From Sphingomonas changbaiensis NBRC 104936 (GTDB lineage: Bacteria > Pseudomonadota > Alphaproteobacteria > Sphingomonadales > Sphingomonadaceae): a DNA stretch of 64,000 nt. Below the pieces are notes generated by a model that saw only the letters and a list, made by a program, of their open reading frames with translations, did no database searches and had not been told where the DNA came from. The position numbers were made by a program, and so were the translations under genes. The DNA is taken from assembly GCF_000974765.1 (NCBI RefSeq), contig NZ_BBWU01000051.1, positions 88,713 to 152,712 on the forward strand, given 5' to 3'. Below are positions 9,023 through 17,772 of the stretch, piece after piece; within the stretch, counting starts at the first letter, position 1; each line of letters begins with the position of its first letter.

Positions 9023-9120
9023 CCCCTCCCGCTTGCGGGAGGGGTCAGGGGTGGGCCCGACCTCAACCGCGGCGTGTGTCTCTAGTGCCCACCCCCAGCC
9101 CCTCCCGCAAGCGGGAGGGG
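9023..9120. repeat. CCCCTCCCGC-type palindromic intergenic repeat
   Basis: Each end is a 22-bp near-palindrome made of CCCCTCCCGC and its complement (9023-9044 and 9099-9120), and the two ends are inverted with respect to each other. The ends are identical to those of the copy at 21581-21675. It lies between the enoyl-CoA hydratase and mmsB genes and supplies the purine-rich stretch before mmsB. Confidence 0.85.
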
Positions 9121-9125
9121 AGCAT

Positions 9126-9902
9126 TTACCGCCCCTTCCACGCCCCCGGCCGCTTCTCGACGAACGCGGCCATGCCTTCGCTCTGGTCCTCGGTGCCGAA
9201 CAGGCCGTGGAACAGGCGGCGTTCGAACAGGATGCCTTGCGCCAGGCCGGTTTCGAACGCGGCGTTGATCATTTCCTTGTTCGCGATCGCGGCCAGCGGC
9301 GGCATGTCGGCGATCGTCTTCGCGGTCTTCAGCGCCTCGTCGACCAGATCGGCGGCGGGCACCACGCGCGCGACCAGGCCCGAGCGTTCGGCTTCGCCCG
9401 CGTCCATCATCCGGCCGGTCAGGCACATTTCCATGGCCTTGGCCTTGCCGATCGCGCGCGTCAGCCGCTGCGAGCCGCCCATGCCGGGCGAGACGCCCAG
9501 CTTGATCTCGGGCTGGCCGAATTTCGCCGTGTCCGCGGCGATGATGAAGTCGGCCATCATCGCGACTTCGCAGCCGCCGCCCAGCGCATAGCCGGCGACC
9601 GCCGCGATCCAGGGCTTGCGCGTTGCCGTGACCTTTTCCCAGCCGGCGAAGAAGTTGCTGCCGTACATGTCGGCGAAGCTCTGGGACGACATTTCCTTGA
9701 TGTCGGCGCCGGCCGCGAACGCCTTTTCGCTGCCGGTCAGCACCAGGCAGCGCTGCGCCGGATCGGCATCGTATGCGGCCATCACCTCGATCAGCTCGCC
9801 GAGCACCCGGCTGTTCAGCGCGTTCAGCGCCTGCGGGCGGTTGAGGCGGACGAGCGTGACCGCGTCGTGGCGCTCGATCAGCAGGGTTTCGTAGTCGGCC
9901 AT
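9126..9902 (-). CDS. Enoyl-CoA hydratase (crotonase family)
   Basis: The 258-residue crotonase-fold enzyme hydrates the double bond of enoyl-CoA; here methacrylyl-CoA is the likely substrate. The oxyanion-hole region is [11 protein letters not shown] (about 62-72). Both catalytic glutamates are present, in GGGCEVAM and in FGQPEIKLG. Length and motifs fit short-chain enoyl-CoA hydratase. It stands between the HIBYL-CoA hydrolase and mmsB genes, in the order expected for valine catabolism. General fatty-acid beta-oxidation is a possible alternative or extra role. Confidence 0.9.
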   Translation of the reverse strand: MADYETLLIERHDAVTLVRLNRPQALNALNSRVLGELIEVMAAYDADPAQRCLVLTGSEKAFAAGADIKEMSSQSFADMYGSNFFAGWEKVTATRKPWIAAVAGYALGGGCEVAMMADFIIAADTAKFGQPEIKLGVSPGMGGSQRLTRAIGKAKAMEMCLTGRMMDAGEAERSGLVARVVPAADLVDEALKTAKTIADMPPLAAIANKEMINAAFETGLAQGILFERRLFHGLFGTEDQSEGMAAFVEKRPGAWKGR

Positions 9903-9916
9903 TACCGTTCCTTCCC

Positions 9917-10002
9917 GTCATCCCGGCGAAAGCCGGGACCTACCTTTTTCTCTGCCCTCACGCACAAGAAGAAGGTGGGTCCCGGGTCAAGCCCGGGATG
10001 AC
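9917..10002. repeat. Palindromic intergenic repeat (GTCATCCCGG family)
   Basis: The inverted arms begin GTCATCCCGGCGAAAGCCGG and end with the matching CCCGGGATGAC. It is related to the elements at 6826-6910 and 58099-58173. It fills the 110-bp gap between two catabolic genes. Confidence 0.8.
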
Positions 10003-10012
10003 GATTGCTCGC

Positions 10013-11056
10013 TCACGCCGGCGTCCACGCCTCGTCGTCCGGCAGCGGTGCGAAGATCGTGTCGAGCATGTGCTCGGTCACGCCCTCGGGCGTCGCCGGG
10101 TTCCATTTCGGCGCATTGTCCTTGTCGACGATCACCGCGCGCACGCCTTCCAGGAAATCGTGGCGCTGCACGACATGCGCGCCGACTGCATATTCCTGCC
10201 GCATCTCGTCGGCGAAGCTGTGCATGTGCGCGCCCTCCTTCAGCAGGCGCAGCGCCACCTTCATCGTTTGCGGCGATTTGGTGTGGAGCGTCGCCAGCTC
10301 TTTCTGCGCCCAGTCCGAGCCGTCCGCCCCTAGCGCGGCATAGATGTCTTCCAGCCGGTCGGACGCGAACAGCCGGTCGATGCGCTCCATATTCTGCTCG
10401 ATCCGCGCCGGCGGCGGCTCTTCCGAGAAGGCGTCGAGGATCGCTTCGATCGCGGACGGATCGGCGGCGATCTTCGCCTTCACTTCGCCAAGCGCGGCGG
10501 CAGGGACGAAATGGGTGGCGAGGCCCAGATATACGCACTCGGCGCCGTCCATCTGCGCACCGGTGAGCGCGAGGAACTGGCCCGCCCGGCCCGGCAGGCG
10601 CGACAGATACCAGCCGCCGCCGACGTCCGGGAACAGGCCGATCCCCGTCTCAGGCATCGCGAAACGCGTGTTCTCGGTCGCGACGCGGAACTTGCACGGC
10701 AGCGCAATGCCGACGCCGCCGCCCATCGTGATCCCGTCCATGAAGGCGACCGTCGGCTTGCTGTAGGTGAACAGCCGGTGATTCAGCTGATACTCGGTAT
10801 GAAAGAACTCCCGCGCCTCCGCTCCGTCCTTCGCTCCGCTGGCGGCCAGCATACGAATGTCCCCGCCCGCGCAGAACCCGCGCCCCTCCGCATGATCGAA
10901 CAGCACCGCGCGCACGGCATCGTCGCTGCGCCAGGCGGCGAGCCGGTCCAGGATTGCGCGGCACATCGCCGTGGTCAGCGCATGGATCGCCTTGGGCCGA
11001 TTCAGCCGGATCCGGCCGACATGGCCTTCGGTGAAGGCAATGATCTCGTCGGTCAT
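10013..11056 (-). CDS. 3-hydroxyisobutyryl-CoA hydrolase (HIBCH-type enoyl-CoA hydratase/isomerase)
   Basis: The 347-aa crotonase-superfamily protein is longer than simple hydratases, as expected for HIBYL-CoA hydrolase. It has GRGFCAGGDIRML at about residues 58-70 and MGGGVGIALPCKFRVATE, then FAMPETGIGLFPDVGGGWYL, whose PETGIGLFPDVG block is diagnostic for HIBCH. The enzyme releases 3-hydroxyisobutyrate from its CoA ester, feeding mmsB. A repeat lies directly upstream and the acyl-CoA dehydrogenase gene beyond that, in the same orientation. Confidence 0.9.
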   Translation of the reverse strand: MTDEIIAFTEGHVGRIRLNRPKAIHALTTAMCRAILDRLAAWRSDDAVRAVLFDHAEGRGFCAGGDIRMLAASGAKDGAEAREFFHTEYQLNHRLFTYSKPTVAFMDGITMGGGVGIALPCKFRVATENTRFAMPETGIGLFPDVGGGWYLSRLPGRAGQFLALTGAQMDGAECVYLGLATHFVPAAALGEVKAKIAADPSAIEAILDAFSEEPPPARIEQNMERIDRLFASDRLEDIYAALGADGSDWAQKELATLHTKSPQTMKVALRLLKEGAHMHSFADEMRQEYAVGAHVVQRHDFLEGVRAVIVDKDNAPKWNPATPEGVTEHMLDTIFAPLPDDEAWTPA

Positions 11057-11073
11057 GCGTGCGCCCCGTTGAG

Positions 11074-11282
11074 GTTCACGCGGAGGCGCGGAGGCGCGGA
11101 GGAAGAAGGGAAATGGGGTTCACGCGAAGACGCGAAGGCGCGAAGAGAACTCCGCGAAGCGGATCGCCTTGCCCCAACGCGACAGTGATTCTGAGGCTTC
11201 GCCTCACCAATCTTCGCGTCTTCGCGTCTTCGCGTGAACAACACCTTCTTTTCTCCGCGCCTCCGCGCCTCCGCGTGAACCA
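11074..11282. repeat. 209-bp inverted-repeat element with GCGGAGGCGC arms
   Basis: The outer arms (about 30 bp, starting GGTTCACGCGGAGG and ending CCGCGTGAACC) are near-perfect inverted repeats. A second inner inverted pair is built from CGAAGACGCGAAG units. The structure could fold into a long nested hairpin. It separates two genes of the catabolic cluster and belongs to a different family from the CCCCTCCC repeats. Confidence 0.85.
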
Positions 11283-11285
11283 TCG

Positions 11286-12428
11286 TCATTGCCGCGTCAG
11301 CTCGCGGCCGACGATCATGCGCATGACCTGGTTGGTGCCTTCGAGGATCGAGTGGACGCGCAGGTCGCGCCAGAAGCGTTCGACCGGATAGTCCATCAGA
11401 TAACCATAGCCGCCGTGCAGCTGCAGCGCGCGGTCGACGACCGACGAGCCAGTGTCGGTCGCGAAGCGCTTCGCCATTGCGGCGAACTTGGTCTTGTCCG
11501 GCGCGTTCGCCGTCACCTTGGCGGCGGCGGTGTAGAGCAGCATGCGCGCCGCCTGGAGCTCGGTTTCCATATCGGCCAGCATGAACTGCGTGTTCTGGAA
11601 ATCGGCGATCGCGGTGCCGAATTGCTTGCGTTCCTTGGTGTATTTGACCGCCTCGTCGAGGCAGCGCTGCGCGCCGCCCAGCGAGCAGGCGCCGATGTTC
11701 AGCCGGCCGCCGTCGAGGCCCATCATCGCGATCCGGAACCCCTCTCCTTCCGCGCCGACGCGGTTTTCGACCGGCACGCGCACGCCGTCGAAATTGACCT
11801 GCGCGGTCGGCTGCGAATGCCAGCCGAGCTTGCGCTCGTTGGCGCCGAAGCTGACGCCGGGCATGTCCTTTTCGATGACAAGGGCCGTGATGCCCTTCGG
11901 CCCTTCAACGCCGGTGCGGACCATCGTCACATAGACTTCGTTCTGCCCGCCGCCCGAGATGAACGCCTTGGAACCGGTCACGACATAATGGTCGCCGTCC
12001 AGCACCGCCTTGGTCTTCAGCGCCGCGGCGTCGGAGCCGGACGAGGGCTCGGTCAGGCAGTAGCTGGCGATCCGGTCCATCGTGACGAGGCTGGGCAGGT
12101 ATTTCTGCTTCACCGCATCCGAGCCGAACCGGTCGATCATCCAGCTCGCCATGTTGTGGATCGAGATGAAGGCGCTGGTCGAGGGGCAGCCATAGGCCAT
12201 CGCCTCCATGATCAGCGCCGCTTCCAGCCGGCCGAGGCCGATGCCGCCCATCTCCTCCGACACGTAGATCGACGCGAAGCCGAGCTCGGCCGCGGCCTTG
12301 ATCGTGTCGCGGGGGAAGATGTGCTTTTCGTCCCACTCGGCCGCGAACGGCGTGATCGCGTCGGCGGTGAACTTCTGCGCCATTTCCTGGATCTGGCGCT
12401 GATCGTCGGTCAGGTCGAACTGAGTCAT
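11286..12428 (-). CDS. Acyl-CoA dehydrogenase (probable isobutyryl-CoA dehydrogenase)
   Basis: This 380-aa FAD enzyme oxidises acyl-CoA to enoyl-CoA. Family signatures include CLTEPSSGSDAAALKTKA (about 130-150), the GGYGYLMDYPVERFWRD block and the C-terminal catalytic glutamate in SILEGTNQVMRMI. Co-location with mmsA, mmsB and HIBCH points to isobutyryl-CoA as substrate. A short-chain or branched-chain relative cannot be excluded. It is read leftward and begins 41 bp after the lipoprotein gene. Confidence 0.9.
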   Translation of the reverse strand: MTQFDLTDDQRQIQEMAQKFTADAITPFAAEWDEKHIFPRDTIKAAAELGFASIYVSEEMGGIGLGRLEAALIMEAMAYGCPSTSAFISIHNMASWMIDRFGSDAVKQKYLPSLVTMDRIASYCLTEPSSGSDAAALKTKAVLDGDHYVVTGSKAFISGGGQNEVYVTMVRTGVEGPKGITALVIEKDMPGVSFGANERKLGWHSQPTAQVNFDGVRVPVENRVGAEGEGFRIAMMGLDGGRLNIGACSLGGAQRCLDEAVKYTKERKQFGTAIADFQNTQFMLADMETELQAARMLLYTAAAKVTANAPDKTKFAAMAKRFATDTGSSVVDRALQLHGGYGYLMDYPVERFWRDLRVHSILEGTNQVMRMIVGRELTRQ

Positions 12429-12469
12429 GGAGGGCGCCTAGCAGAGGCTTGGGGGCCGCCGCCAGAGGC

Positions 12470-12952
12470 TCACTGGCAGCGGGTATAGCGCAGCGGCTTC
12501 GGCAACTCCTTGTCCTCGCGGACGAGGGTGTTGCTGCTGTTGGTCAGCGACAGCGTCTCGGTGCGCGTCCAGCTCTGGCCCTCGCCGGTGAAGGCGAACT
12601 CTGCTTTCAGCTTTTCGGGCCAGTTGCCGACGATCTTGGTCAGCTTCGCGCGCGATTCGTAGAATTGCAGCGTGTCGGGCGTGATTGTCAGCAGGCCCTT
12701 GGCGTCGCCGCGGGTGGAGGTGCAGTCGGCGGGGACGAGGCCCCAGCGGCCGCGCATGCTTTTCGGGATCGCCGCCTCTGCGACATCGGCGTTGTCCGGC
12801 TCGACGACGGTCTCGTCGGGCGGCAGCGTTTCGATATCCTTGACCGGCGCCGCGGCCTGATTGGCGGCGATGGCGTCGTTTGCCGCATTGTCGGGCGCGT
12901 TCGCCTGGCACGCAGCGAGCGCGAGCAGCGGAAGGACGAGCAGCCTGGTCAT
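12470..12952 (-). CDS. Putative lipoprotein (160 aa)
   Basis: The N-terminus MTRLLVLPLLALAAC has a lipobox (LALAAC) with Cys at residue 15. An Asn/Ala-rich linker follows, and then a compact domain containing GRWGLVPADCTSTRGDAKG and a C-terminal YTRCQ. The two later Cys could form a disulfide. It is probably a periplasm-facing lipoprotein. Its start overlaps the RidA stop by 4 nt (ATGA). The function is unknown and the link to valine catabolism is by position only. Confidence 0.75.
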   Translation of the reverse strand: MTRLLVLPLLALAACQANAPDNAANDAIAANQAAAPVKDIETLPPDETVVEPDNADVAEAAIPKSMRGRWGLVPADCTSTRGDAKGLLTITPDTLQFYESRAKLTKIVGNWPEKLKAEFAFTGEGQSWTRTETLSLTNSSNTLVREDKELPKPLRYTRCQ

Positions 12953-13338
12953 TCGCCGACCAATGCCTCAGCCTCGATTTCGACCCGCCATTCGGGGCGG
13001 AGCAGTGCCGAAACCACGACCATCGTCGCTGCCGGCCGCACATCGGCAAAGCGGCGGCCGTGCGCGCGGCCGATCGCCTCGCCGTCTGCGGCGTCGGTGA
13101 TGAACATCCGCGTCCGCACGATATCCGTCCGCGCCCCGCCGAGCTGACGGATCGCGTCGACGATGATGTCGAAGCAGCGGTCCGCCTGCGCCTCGGCATC
13201 GCCGGGCGTGCTGGAACCGTCCGCCTCGACCGGCGCCGTGCCGGAGACGAGGATGCGGTCGCCGACGCGAACGGCGCGGGAAAAGCCGATCGTCTCCTCG
13301 TAGGGCGAGGCGGAGGCAGTGCGCTGGCGTTCGGTCAT
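12949..13338 (-). CDS. RidA-family (YjgF/YER057c/UK114) protein
   Basis: The 129-residue protein has the RidA fold signatures GDRILVSGTAP and RPAATMVVVSALLRPEWRVEIEAEAL. The Arg of RPAAT is the residue that binds the carboxylate in active RidA enzymes. RidA proteins deaminate reactive enamine/imine intermediates and protect PLP enzymes; other subgroups have different roles. A G-rich sequence just upstream (GGGAGGGAC) provides the ribosome binding site. It lies between mmsA and the lipoprotein gene. Confidence 0.85.
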   Translation of the reverse strand: MTERQRTASASPYEETIGFSRAVRVGDRILVSGTAPVEADGSSTPGDAEAQADRCFDIIVDAIRQLGGARTDIVRTRMFITDAADGEAIGRAHGRRFADVRPAATMVVVSALLRPEWRVEIEAEALVGE

Positions 13339-13342
13339 TGTC

Positions 13343-13372
13343 CCTCCCTTGCCCTCCCCCTTCAGGGGAGGA
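13343..13372. repeat. Short CCTCCCC hairpin before mmsA 3' end
   Basis: CCTCCCC-CTTCA-GGGGAGG forms a 7-bp hairpin followed by ATTTTT in the + direction. On the coding (minus) strand it supplies the purine-rich ribosome binding sequence for the RidA gene. It is probably a solo arm of the CCCCTCCC repeat family. Confidence 0.5.
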
Positions 13373-13375
13373 TTT

Positions 13376-14872
13376 TTAGCCCATCGTCGGGATCACGAAC
13401 GCGTTTTCGCCCGTCACCGAGCCATCGGGCCAGCGCTGGGTGATGGTCTTGGTCTTGGTCCAGAAGCGGACGCCTTCCATGCCGTGCTGGTTGATGTCGC
13501 CGAACGCCGAGCGCTTCCAGCCGCCGAAGCTGTGGTAGGCGACCGGCACCGGGATCGGCACGTTGATGCCGACCATGCCGACATTGACGCGCGCCGCGAA
13601 CTCGCGCGCCGCATGGCCGTTGCGGGTGAAGATCGCGACGCCGTTGCCGTACTGGTGGTCGGACGGGAGCTTCAGCGCCGTTTCGAAATCCGGCGCGCGG
13701 ACGATCTGGAGGACCGGTCCGAAGATTTCCTCCTTGTAGCTCTGCATCGTCGGCTTGACGTGATCGAACAGGCTCGGCCCGACGAAGAAGCCGCCTTCAT
13801 GGCCCTGGAGCGTGAAATTGCGGCCGTCGACGACCAGCTCCGCACCTTCGTCGACGCCGGTCTGGATCCAGTTCTCGACGCGCTGCCGGTGCGCCGCGTT
13901 GACGACCGGGCCGTAATGCGCATCCGGATCGGTCGAAACGCCGACGCGTAGTGCGGCGATCGCGGGGAGCAGCGCCTCGCGCAGCTCGTTCGCGGTCTTC
14001 TCGCCGACCGGCACAACCACCGGGAGCGCCATGCAGCGCTCGCCCGCCGAGCCGAACGCGGCGCCGGCGAGGTCCTTCACGACCTGGTCCATGTCTGCAT
14101 CGGGCATGACGATGCCGTGATTCTTGGCGCCGCCCATCGCCTGGACGCGCTTGCCGTTCTCGACGCCGCGCCGGTAGACGTAGTGCGCGATGTCGGACGA
14201 GCCGACGAAGCTCACCGCCGAGATCGCCGGGTGATCGAGGATCGCGTCGACCATTTCCTTGTCGCCGTGGACGACCTGCAGGATGCCTTCGGGCGCCCCC
14301 GCTTCGACCATCAGCTCGGCGAGGCGGACCGGCACCGACGGGTCGCGCTCCGACGGCTTCAGGATGAAGGCGTTGCCGACCGCGATCGCGACGCCGAACA
14401 TCCACATCGGGATCATCGCCGGGAAGTTGAACGGCGTGATGCCGGCAACCACGCCCAGCGGCTGGCGCATCGAATAGACGTCGATGCCAGGCCCCGCGCC
14501 ATAGGTATATTCGCCCTTCAGCGCGTGCGGGATGCCGGCCGAGAACTCGATCACGTCGAGCCCGCGCTGCACGTCGCCGCGCGCATCCGCGACGACCTTG
14601 CCGTGCTCCGACGCCAGCAGATGGGCCAGTTCCTCGAGGTTGGCCTCGACCAGCTCCTTGAACTTGAACATCACGCGCGCGCGGCGCTGCGGATTGGTCG
14701 CGGCCCAGCCCGGTTGCGCCTTTTCGGCGGCAGCAACGGCGCGGTCGAGCGCAGCCTTGTCGCCGAACGCGACGCGGGCCTGCACTTGGCCCGAATTCGG
14801 GTCAAACACCTCGCCGAAACGGCTGGAGGAACCGCCGGGGCCGCCGACGATATGATGATCGATGTCACGCAT
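13376..14872 (-). CDS. mmsA: CoA-acylating methylmalonate-semialdehyde dehydrogenase
   Basis: This 498-aa aldehyde dehydrogenase converts methylmalonate semialdehyde to propionyl-CoA. It has the nucleotide-binding TPFNFPAMIPMW motif at about 142-153, typical of MmsA. The catalytic cysteine lies in GSAGERCMALPVVVP (about 275-289), and a long C-terminal region holds FTRNGHAAREFAARVNVGMVG. Lack of the glutamate general base used by hydrolysing ALDHs is a family trait consistent with CoA acylation. It is the first gene of the leftward catabolic cluster; a divergent transporter gene starts 64 bp away. Confidence 0.95.
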   Translation of the reverse strand: MRDIDHHIVGGPGGSSSRFGEVFDPNSGQVQARVAFGDKAALDRAVAAAEKAQPGWAATNPQRRARVMFKFKELVEANLEELAHLLASEHGKVVADARGDVQRGLDVIEFSAGIPHALKGEYTYGAGPGIDVYSMRQPLGVVAGITPFNFPAMIPMWMFGVAIAVGNAFILKPSERDPSVPVRLAELMVEAGAPEGILQVVHGDKEMVDAILDHPAISAVSFVGSSDIAHYVYRRGVENGKRVQAMGGAKNHGIVMPDADMDQVVKDLAGAAFGSAGERCMALPVVVPVGEKTANELREALLPAIAALRVGVSTDPDAHYGPVVNAAHRQRVENWIQTGVDEGAELVVDGRNFTLQGHEGGFFVGPSLFDHVKPTMQSYKEEIFGPVLQIVRAPDFETALKLPSDHQYGNGVAIFTRNGHAAREFAARVNVGMVGINVPIPVPVAYHSFGGWKRSAFGDINQHGMEGVRFWTKTKTITQRWPDGSVTGENAFVIPTMG

Positions 14873-14936
14873 GATGTGAGTCCTTTCTTCCCCTTGCCCC
14901 TAGCCCTTTCGGCGCTTTCGGGACAAGGGACGCGGC

Positions 14937-15845
14937 GTGACATCCGCCCCCGCCGAACGTCGTCTGCTCGCAATCCTGCTGCGGCTCGTCACCGCGCTTG
15001 CGCTGACGGCGATGTTCGCGATCGTGAAGCTGGCGGACGCGCATGGCGTGACGCTGTTTGAAAGCCTGTTCTACCGCCAGGCACTGGCGCTGCCGCTGGT
15101 CCTGGGCGTGGTCGGCTGGGGGCCGGGATTCCGGTCGGTCAGGACGCAACGGCCGGGCGCCCATGTCTGGCGCACGGTGCTGGGCATGACCGGCATGGCG
15201 CTCAACTTCCTGACCTTCACCCTGCTGCCGATCGCGGAGGCGACGGTGATCCTGTTCACGGTGCCGATCTTCGCGACGATCCTGTCGGCGGTCGTGCTGA
15301 AAGAGCCGGTCGGGCCACACCGCTGGAGCGCCGTGATCCTGGGCTTCGCAGGCGTGCTGATCGTCGTGCAGCCCGGCGGATCGACGCTGCCGCCCGAAGG
15401 GATCGCCGTCGGCCTGGTCGCGGCCACTGTCGTCTCTGCGATCAACATCACGCTGCGTCAGATCGGCCGCACCGAAAGCGCGACCACGACCGTGTTCTGG
15501 TTCACGATCCTCTCCGCCCTTCCCTTCGGCGCGCTGATGCCGGTGCTGGGCAAGGCGCATGACGGCTGGACGTTCGGCCTGCTGTTCGCATTGGGCCTGA
15601 TGGGCGGCCTTGCCCAGCTGACCTCGACCGCGTCGCTGAGGCTCGCCCCGGTTTCCGTGGTGCTGCCGATCGACTATTCGAGCCTGGTCTGGTCGGCGCT
15701 GATCGGCTGGCTGGTCTTTTCGACCGTGCCGAGCCCGCACCTCTGGCTCGGCGCGCCGCTGATCATCGCGAGCGGCCTCTACATCGTGTATCGCGAGCAG
15801 AAGCTGCACCGCGAACGGACCGCGGGCGCAGTCGCGACGGACTGA
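14937..15845 (+). CDS. EamA/DMT-family transporter
   Basis: The 302-residue protein has about ten hydrophobic segments arranged as two EamA repeats. The first ends near GVLIVVQPGGS (about 138-148) and the second near IIASGLYIVYREQK. This architecture is that of drug/metabolite transporters, which export small metabolites across the inner membrane. It starts at GTG 14937. It is divergent from mmsA and shares the 64-bp gap, so the promoters probably lie there. The substrate is unknown. Confidence 0.85.
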   Translation: MTSAPAERRLLAILLRLVTALALTAMFAIVKLADAHGVTLFESLFYRQALALPLVLGVVGWGPGFRSVRTQRPGAHVWRTVLGMTGMALNFLTFTLLPIAEATVILFTVPIFATILSAVVLKEPVGPHRWSAVILGFAGVLIVVQPGGSTLPPEGIAVGLVAATVVSAINITLRQIGRTESATTTVFWFTILSALPFGALMPVLGKAHDGWTFGLLFALGLMGGLAQLTSTASLRLAPVSVVLPIDYSSLVWSALIGWLVFSTVPSPHLWLGAPLIIASGLYIVYREQKLHRERTAGAVATD

Positions 15846-15849
15846 ACAC

Positions 15850-15999
15850 TTAGGGACGAAGCGGCTTGTCCGTCATGACGAGCACAATCGAGAGCAGCGC
15901 GCAGGCGAGCCCGACACCGACCGCTTCCTTGAGCAGCCCGAGCGAGACGAACACCGCGCCGGCCAGCACCGGAAGAACCATTGCGAGCGCCAATTTCAT
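15850..15999 (-). CDS. Very small membrane protein (49 aa)
   Basis: A 49-residue frame from ATG 15999 encodes two hydrophobic segments: MVLPVLAGAVFVSLGLL, then VGVGLACALLSIVLVM. They are joined by KEA and followed by TDKPLRP. Composition and length fit a small inner-membrane protein rather than chance reading. It converges on the DMT transporter gene, with only 4 bp between stops. No family recognised. Confidence 0.6.
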   Translation of the reverse strand: MKLALAMVLPVLAGAVFVSLGLLKEAVGVGLACALLSIVLVMTDKPLRP

Positions 16000-16048
16000 A
16001 TGCGGACCCTTAGCAGCCCTGTGCGGACGGGAAAAGCTGCGGCATCCG

Positions 16049-16648
16049 CTACAAGCGCCTGAAGATCACCGACAGGTTGTTGGCAGGCATTTCGACCAGA
16101 CGTTCGAAGCGGAGCCCGACGCGCTCGGCAAGCGCGATCACGTCGTCGAGCTGCCGCAATCCCCAGGCCGGATCGCGTGCCTTCAGCGACTCATCGAACG
16201 CTTCGTTGCTGGGTGCGGTGGGCATAGCTGTGCGGCGATACGGGCCGTAGAGATAGAGCGGCGCACCCGGCGGAAGCAGGCGCGCGGCGCCGGCGAACAG
16301 GCCCTCGGTCGCGGCCCAGGGGCTGATATGGACCATGTTGATGCAGAGCATCGCATCGGCCGCCGCGATCGGCCAGTCGGGGTCGCGCGCGTCCAGCTGG
16401 AGCGGCGGGCGGATGTTCGGGACACCTTCGCTCCAGGCCGCGATCGAGGAGAGCGCGTCCGGATCGGGATCGCTCGGCTGCCATTCCAGCTGCGGGAAGC
16501 TCTCGGCAAAGAAACGGACATGCTCGCCGGTGCCGCTGGCGATTTCGAGGATCAGGCCGGATGTGGGGAGGCTATCGCGCAGGACGGCGAGGATCGGCTC
16601 GCGGTTACGCGCGGTCGCGGGGGCGTGGCGGGCGTGAGGGTTCGGCAC
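16049..16648 (-). CDS. DUF938 SAM-dependent methyltransferase-like protein
   Basis: The 199-residue protein contains a class I methyltransferase glycine motif, EIASGTGEHVRFFAE (about 34-48). It also has the DUF938 signature blocks HISPWAATEGLFAGAARLL and LYLYGPYRRTAMPTAPSN. The length matches the family. The methyl acceptor is unknown. It is read leftward, followed 50 bp later by the 49-aa membrane protein gene. Confidence 0.85.
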   Translation of the reverse strand: MPNPHARHAPATARNREPILAVLRDSLPTSGLILEIASGTGEHVRFFAESFPQLEWQPSDPDPDALSSIAAWSEGVPNIRPPLQLDARDPDWPIAAADAMLCINMVHISPWAATEGLFAGAARLLPPGAPLYLYGPYRRTAMPTAPSNEAFDESLKARDPAWGLRQLDDVIALAERVGLRFERLVEMPANNLSVIFRRL

Positions 16649-16655
16649 CTGAAAT

Positions 16656-16745
16656 CCGGTTTGGCCTGAGCTTGTCGAAGGCCTCCCTTCTTCCTTCGGC
16701 TCAGAAAAAGAAAGGGAGGGCTTCGACAGGCTCAGCCCAAACCGG
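16656..16745. repeat. TTGTCGAAGGCCTCCCTTC-type palindromic repeat
   Basis: The arms CCGGTTTGGCCTGAGC... and ...CAGCCCAAACCGG face each other across a short spacer. Relatives are at 41822-41909 and 56950-57050. It is a non-coding REP/MITE-like element between two leftward genes. Confidence 0.8.
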
Positions 16746-16765
16746 TTCTCTACGGACTTGCCGGA

Positions 16766-17641
16766 TTATTCCGCCACATACCGCCACGGATCGCCCGGCG
16801 CCGGTCGGGCCCAGATCGTGAAGAACGGAACCACTGTCGGCCCGCCGGGCTTCGGCTGGTTGATGTGGAGCAGGCCGTAGCTGAGGCCCATGTCGCCCGA
16901 CGGCGCGACCATCACTTCGTCGGCGGCCCAAGTGACGGAGCTGACCGGTTCGGGTGGGCCGACCAGCTCGCCGATCGCCTGCGCGCCGACCGCGAGGCCG
17001 TCCGGGCTGCCGAGGTTGATCGAGTCCGCGCGGCCCCATTTCTGGAAGGCGGCACGCAGGCCGATCTTCTGCGCCTCATCGGAAAAGGCGCCTTCGGACG
17101 CCTTCAGCGTCGCACCGGCATCGTCCGGGCGGGTCGCGCCCCAGCCGACGATCGGGCCCGCGGGCGTGAGCGCGACCGCCTCGCGCATGCCGAGCCGCTT
17201 GTAGCCGGCGACGCGCCAGCCGTCCGGCCGCTTCACCCAATAAGCGAGATATTTGAGGGGCTGCGGCGCAGCCTGCTTTGGGCGGACGGTCATCGTGCCA
17301 TAGGTGAAGCCGTGGCTGCCGTCGGCGGAGATGCCGCCGCCGACCGGCGCCCATTCGACCGCCGAAACCAGATTCTCCGGCTTGGCCGCGAGCCGGGCGC
17401 GAATCGCTTCGGGGCCACGGATCAGTTCCGACGCGCCGCCCGAGATCATCACGGCCTGTGAGTCCATCATGGCCGTGATCGCGGAGACCAGGTCCTTGTC
17501 GCTGGCCTTGTCGGACCAGCCGCGATCGGCAGCAAGCAGCGCCTGATAGGCGGCCTGCGACGCCGCGACCGGCGCCGGCTTCGCAGCCACGGGCACAAGC
17601 GGCGTGGCCAGAGCCAGCGCACAGAACAGCAGGTGACGCAT
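16766..17641 (-). CDS. Secreted protein with two NTF2-like (DUF4440-type) domains
   Basis: The 291-aa product has a signal peptide (hydrophobic residues 3-20, ends near AAKPAPVAA). Two similar alpha+beta domains follow, each with a WxxPVGGGISADGSHGFTYG / ADEVMVAPSGDMGLSYG-type strand pair and a late W-Y-V block. The repeat suggests an internal duplication of an NTF2-like fold. Such domains bind small hydrophobic ligands or act as enzymes; no catalytic residue can be fixed here. It is probably periplasmic. Confidence 0.65.
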   Translation of the reverse strand: MRHLLFCALALATPLVPVAAKPAPVAASQAAYQALLAADRGWSDKASDKDLVSAITAMMDSQAVMISGGASELIRGPEAIRARLAAKPENLVSAVEWAPVGGGISADGSHGFTYGTMTVRPKQAAPQPLKYLAYWVKRPDGWRVAGYKRLGMREAVALTPAGPIVGWGATRPDDAGATLKASEGAFSDEAQKIGLRAAFQKWGRADSINLGSPDGLAVGAQAIGELVGPPEPVSSVTWAADEVMVAPSGDMGLSYGLLHINQPKPGGPTVVPFFTIWARPAPGDPWRYVAE

Positions 17642-17772
17642 TGATCCTCCCTCGTTTCGCGCCGCTCAACAGCGCGAACGAAAGGGAGGAACAACGCGGC
17701 TTCTATCGGCGGCGGCCCCGGTTCGACGAACCGACCGGCGGCGGCTCTTGTTCGACCAGCGCCGGGGGAGCC

